Assembly (NCBI RefSeq): GCF_011617245.1
Contig: NZ_CP050152.1
Span: 3,462,503-3,526,502 of the forward strand
Length of the DNA stretch: 64,000 nt
Direction: 5' to 3'
Origin: Brevibacterium atlanticum
GTDB lineage: Bacteria; Actinomycetota; Actinomycetes; Actinomycetales; Brevibacteriaceae
Position 1 is the first letter of the stretch, and every line of letters begins with the position of its first letter. Of the stretch, positions 61,292-64,000 are shown one piece after another. Both the position numbers and the translations under genes were made by a program. The notes beneath the pieces were generated by a model. The model searched no databases and was not told the origin of the DNA. It worked only from the letters and a program-made list of their open reading frames with translations.

Positions 61292-61362
61292 CCCAACTCC
61301 AACGATTCGGTTGCAATTATCTCTCGTAGTCCGTATATTGCAACTACACCGTTGGAGTTGGG
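61292..61362. promoter_or_regulatory. TetR operator pair and divergent promoters
   Basis: Outer arms CCCAACTCCAACG (61292) and its complement (61350) enclose inner arms GTTGCAAT (61310) and ATTGCAAC (61337). Each half forms a CAAC-N6-GTTG site, in opposite orientation. The + strand promoter TTGCAA (61311)-17-TATATT (61334) and a minus-strand counterpart, TTGCAA with GATAAT, share these sequences. Binding of the TetR protein would block both. Confidence 0.7.
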
Positions 61363-61519
61363 ATTTGACCTATGCAATCCGGCGATCACGGTAGCCACGC
61401 CCGGAGACCGCATGTGTCGAGTGGAGGTTGTCACGCTTGGCTGGATCCGCTCGGAAACGTGGGATCGGGCAACTCGGGGACGTTACGTCACCGACCGACC
61501 TCCCGAAAGGAGTCTCACA

Positions 61520-62710
61520 ATGACCAACGATCAACGCACACCGAGCACTGAGATCGTGCCGTACACTCTTCACTTGTCAGCCGCGACCATCGATGACCTG
61601 CACGAACGTCTACGTCGCACCCGGTTGGCCGAACACGAAACCGTAACCGGAGACGGCGAGGAATGGGAGCAGGGCATTCCGCTCGACTATGTTCGCCAAC
61701 TGATCCATTCCTGGCTGTACGACCATGACTGGCGCCGCCTGGAACGCGAACTCAACGCGTACGGCCTGTGGCACACCGAGGTCGACGGATTGGACATCCA
61801 TTTTCTGCACATCAGGTCATCTCGTGCAGACGCGCGCCCGTTGCTGATCACACATGGTTGGCCCGGGTCGGTCGTCGAGGCCCTCGACGTGATCGACGGG
61901 CTGGTGAATCCACCCGACGACGAGCCCGCCTTCCACGTTGTGCTGCCGTCGCTCCCGGGTTTCGGCTTCTCGGAAAAGCCCAGCAGAACTGGTTGGGGCC
62001 TGCGAAGAATCGCCGATGCTTGGGCAGAGCTCATGGCTCGGCTCGGTTATGAACGCTTCCTCGCGCAGGGCGGAGACTGGGGCGCCATGGTCACCATTAC
62101 GTTGGCCATCCGCCATCCTGAGAAGGTCGCGATGATGCACACCACAGTTCCGCATGCCTCCCGACCGGATGGATTCGATGACGACCAACTCACCAACACG
62201 GAACGTGCCTGGTTGGATCACGAAGAGCAGTTCCGGCGGAGTGGAATGGGTTACGCGGCAATCCAATCCACCAGACCACAGACCATCGGCTATGGACTCG
62301 TCGACTCACCGGTCGCACTGATCAGTTGGATCATTGAGAAGTTCCACGACGCCGCCGACTGTGACGGACACCCGGAGAACGCCGTGTCACGCCAGCGACT
62401 GCTCGACAACGTCGCGCTGTATTGGTTCAGCGCGTCAGGTGCTTCCTCTGCTCGACTGTATTGGGAGAATATCAACGGCGAAGCCGAGTTCAGTCCTGGT
62501 CTGGACATGACGACGCCGGTCGACTTACCTTCTGCGGTCTCCGTCTTTCCCAAGGAACTGCGCAAGCTCCCTCGTTCTTGGGTCGAACGGCGGTTCACCG
62601 ACTTGCGCCACTGGAATGTCCTCGACCGCGGTGGTCACTTCCCCATGTTGGAAGTGCCTGACACGTTCGTCACCGAGCTGAGAACTGCCTTCTTCACAGC
62701 TCCTCTCTGA
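61520..62710 (+). CDS. Epoxide hydrolase (alpha/beta-hydrolase with N-terminal EHN domain)
   Basis: The 396-residue enzyme has the EHN region (TLHLSAATIDDLHERLRRTRLAE), oxyanion motif HGWPGS (112-117), nucleophile D186 in AQGGDWGAM and the catalytic His in DRGGHFPMLEVPD. A Tyr-containing lid lies between. It opens epoxides to diols in detoxification or catabolism. AAGGAG precedes the ATG at 61520. A 157-base leader separates it from the operator. It is the probable target of the TetR protein. Confidence 0.93.
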   Translation: MTNDQRTPSTEIVPYTLHLSAATIDDLHERLRRTRLAEHETVTGDGEEWEQGIPLDYVRQLIHSWLYDHDWRRLERELNAYGLWHTEVDGLDIHFLHIRSSRADARPLLITHGWPGSVVEALDVIDGLVNPPDDEPAFHVVLPSLPGFGFSEKPSRTGWGLRRIADAWAELMARLGYERFLAQGGDWGAMVTITLAIRHPEKVAMMHTTVPHASRPDGFDDDQLTNTERAWLDHEEQFRRSGMGYAAIQSTRPQTIGYGLVDSPVALISWIIEKFHDAADCDGHPENAVSRQRLLDNVALYWFSASGASSARLYWENINGEAEFSPGLDMTTPVDLPSAVSVFPKELRKLPRSWVERRFTDLRHWNVLDRGGHFPMLEVPDTFVTELRTAFFTAPL

Positions 62711-62796
62711 ACCGGACTGGAGCTTGCACGATCACGCTTGTGGATGAGTCGGTCGACGTCATACACCAGCGGAGGCCCGGCCACAGTGGAGGACGT

Positions 62797-63048
62797 TCAG
62801 CGTTCGAGCTGACCGCCGAAGAGGCGCTGGAGCGGGATCGATCCGTCCTGCCACGGGGTGAGGATCCAGGCGACGGCATAGGCGCCGACGCCGAGGACCG
62901 GCAGGGCGAATGAGATGAGGACGAGCAGGCGCATCAGCCAGACGTTGACGCCGGTCACCTCGGCGAGGCCGCCGGCGATGCCACCGAGGATGCGGTCGGG
63001 ACCGCGACGGAAACCGAGTTTGCGAATGGAGTCGAATAGTGAGTTCAT
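62797..63048 (-). CDS. pspC: PspC-domain membrane protein
   Basis: The 83-residue protein has the PspC domain: RILGGIAGGLAEVTGVNVWLMRLLVLISFALPVLGVGAYAVAWILTP, one long hydrophobic stretch between two soluble ends. The family is linked to envelope stress (phage-shock response). ATG 63046-63048 was chosen. A decayed copy of its 3' end lies at 56987. The protein stands alone, without pspA nearby. Confidence 0.82.
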   Translation of the reverse strand: MNSLFDSIRKLGFRRGPDRILGGIAGGLAEVTGVNVWLMRLLVLISFALPVLGVGAYAVAWILTPWQDGSIPLQRLFGGQLER

Positions 63049-63112
63049 GTCTTCGACGGTACTCGGCCCCGGTGTCCGCCGACAGGGGTGATGGCCATCG
63101 ACTGCCCTGAGG

Positions 63113-63628
63113 TTATCCGGAATCCTCGCCGATCCAGTACCGGCGTTTGGCCGGGCCGTCACCGACCTCGCGGACGTCATCGAGCACACCGCCGCACTGC
63201 TCGATCACGCGCGCCGACGCGGTGTTCGTCTCGTCGCAGGTGACGAGCACGTCCGTCACACCCGCTGCTCGCAGGCGCTCGACCGAGCGGGCGAGGATCT
63301 GTCGGGCGTAACCTCGGCGCCGGAATTCCGGAGCGACCGCGTAGCCGACGTGCCCGCCGAACTCGAACAGGAAATCATTGAGTTCGTAACGGATGGATGT
63401 GCGTCCGACGGGCCGTCCGGACACCTCGGCGATGAGGAAATCGGCCCGCACTCGGCCCGGCGGAAGGTCGACTCCGCGTGCCTCGCGGGCGATCATTGAG
63501 AGGATGTCGTCCCACGAACCCTCGGCGAGGAGGAAACTGAAGTCCTCGGCCCGCAGCTGCTCATGGAACTGACGCAGGATCGCCTCGTCGTCGCGGTTCG
63601 GTGCGCGCAGGAGCAGCTCGGCAGTCAT
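63113..63628 (-). CDS. GNAT-family N-acetyltransferase
   Basis: The 171 residues form one GNAT fold: start MTAELLLRAPNRDDEAILRQFHEQL, VGRTSIRYELNDFLFEFGGHVGYAVAPEFRRRGYARQILARSVERL (acetyl-CoA-binding Q/RxxGxG/A as RRRGYA) and VTCDETNTASARVIEQCGGV. It transfers acetyl from CoA to an unknown amine. It lies between pspC and a flavin monooxygenase fragment, same strand. Confidence 0.88.
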   Translation of the reverse strand: MTAELLLRAPNRDDEAILRQFHEQLRAEDFSFLLAEGSWDDILSMIAREARGVDLPPGRVRADFLIAEVSGRPVGRTSIRYELNDFLFEFGGHVGYAVAPEFRRRGYARQILARSVERLRAAGVTDVLVTCDETNTASARVIEQCGGVLDDVREVGDGPAKRRYWIGEDSG

Positions 63629-63695
63629 GGGTTCCTTCCCACTGGTGTCATCGGGTCGGAGTCATCGGCCCGGTGTCGTCGGCGGTCGATCCCTT

Positions 63696-64000
63696 TCATT
63701 GTCGCTGATCGATGAGGTCGGATTGTGAACGTTCCGGACGGCGGGCGAAGTCGGGAGCGTGCTCAGGGGTGATGCCCATTCCGAGAATCCGCGCGGGGAC
63801 GACCGTGAGTGCCGGGAACGTCTTGAGAAGCCATTCCACTGCCGCAGGCGGTCGGATGTCGCCGCCGTCTCGGACCACGGGTTCGATCATGCGGTGGATC
63901 CCGGCCTGCAGCACTTCGACGGCCTTCGTCGTCAGCAGTCGACGACGCTGCACCCGGCGCAGCTGCCTCGTACTCACCGTGCCGGCGCGCAGTGATTCGG
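63696..64000 (-). CDS. FAD-dependent monooxygenase, C-terminal part (cut by window edge)
   Basis: The reading frame is open to the window end and stops at 63696. The visible about 100 residues (VQRRRLLTTKAVEVLQAGIHRMIEP, ALTVVPARILGMGITPEHAP) match the C-terminal tail of UbiH/PheA-like flavin monooxygenases, where an arginine-rich helix and a PARxLGxGxxPEH-type ending occur. No cofactor-binding motif is within the window, so the call rests on the tail. The internal GTG at 63975 is not taken as the start. Confidence 0.5.
   Translation of the reverse strand, partial: ESLRAGTVSTRQLRRVQRRRLLTTKAVEVLQAGIHRMIEPVVRDGGDIRPPAAVEWLLKTFPALTVVPARILGMGITPEHAPDFARRPERSQSDLIDQRQ

Overview
The window is high-GC (mostly G or C at third codon positions), with dense ATGA/TGATG gene overlaps and GGAGG-type ribosome sites. 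It carries mycothiol synthase (mshD), a GlnR-type regulator, polyphosphate kinase next to a MutT1-type NUDIX/phosphatase, a YgfZ/FABP pair and an HNH/DUF222 protein. This points to a mycothiol-producing actinobacterium. The overall gene style suggests Micrococcales, perhaps a Brevibacterium relative, but the genus is an inference.

Left part (1-14 kb): a cupin-type XRE regulator, a FUSC membrane protein, aminopeptidase N with unusual low-complexity insertions, a secreted NlpC/P60 hydrolase, a luciferase-like flavin oxidoreductase, a DUF222/HNH endonuclease, a thioredoxin-reductase-like flavoprotein, a universal stress protein and an APC permease. 14.4-26 kb: a nine-gene leftward cluster joins a complete oligopeptide ABC transporter to an LD-carboxypeptidase (S66), a class A beta-lactamase-like serine hydrolase, an M19 dipeptidase, a class I amidotransferase and a diaminopimelate-decarboxylase-like enzyme. 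It looks like a system for importing and dismantling D-amino-acid-containing peptides such as muropeptides. A PucR-type regulator lies just upstream.

28-34.6 kb: a LuxR-type two-component system, gabT, ygfZ, a FABP/nitrobindin-like gene and membrane proteins. 34.7-44.2 kb: a rightward phosphate/nitrogen block, glnR-mshD-ppk1-mutT1 followed by pstSCAB, with an 11-bp-phased PHO box ahead of pstS. 44.5-54 kb: an HxlR regulator with a RibD/DHFR-like reductase, a second LuxR-type two-component system with a membrane protein, and a PiT phosphate transporter with its DUF47 (PhoU-like) partner. 54.3-57 kb: tRNA-Lys(UUU) followed by a compositionally different stretch with a frameshifted DUF3800 gene and a decayed pspC tail. 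57-64 kb: two divergent regulator/enzyme pairs (XRE with aldo/keto reductase, TetR with epoxide hydrolase), a membrane PH domain fused to a MarR domain, pspC, an acetyltransferase and the end of a flavin monooxygenase.

The most striking non-genic signal is a collection of intergenic DNA structures. There are two copies of a 68-bp 32-4-32 palindrome whose stem bases covary, a perfect 58-bp palindrome, a 61-nt palindrome inserted in frame inside the S66 gene, and a region next to pstB holding two palindromes around a 21-bp-period array. A 28-bp-period array follows pepN, and a four-stem cloverleaf-like structure lies upstream of the phosphate-transport pair. A short motif (core CCTCGGCG, both orientations) also recurs throughout, in genes and between them.
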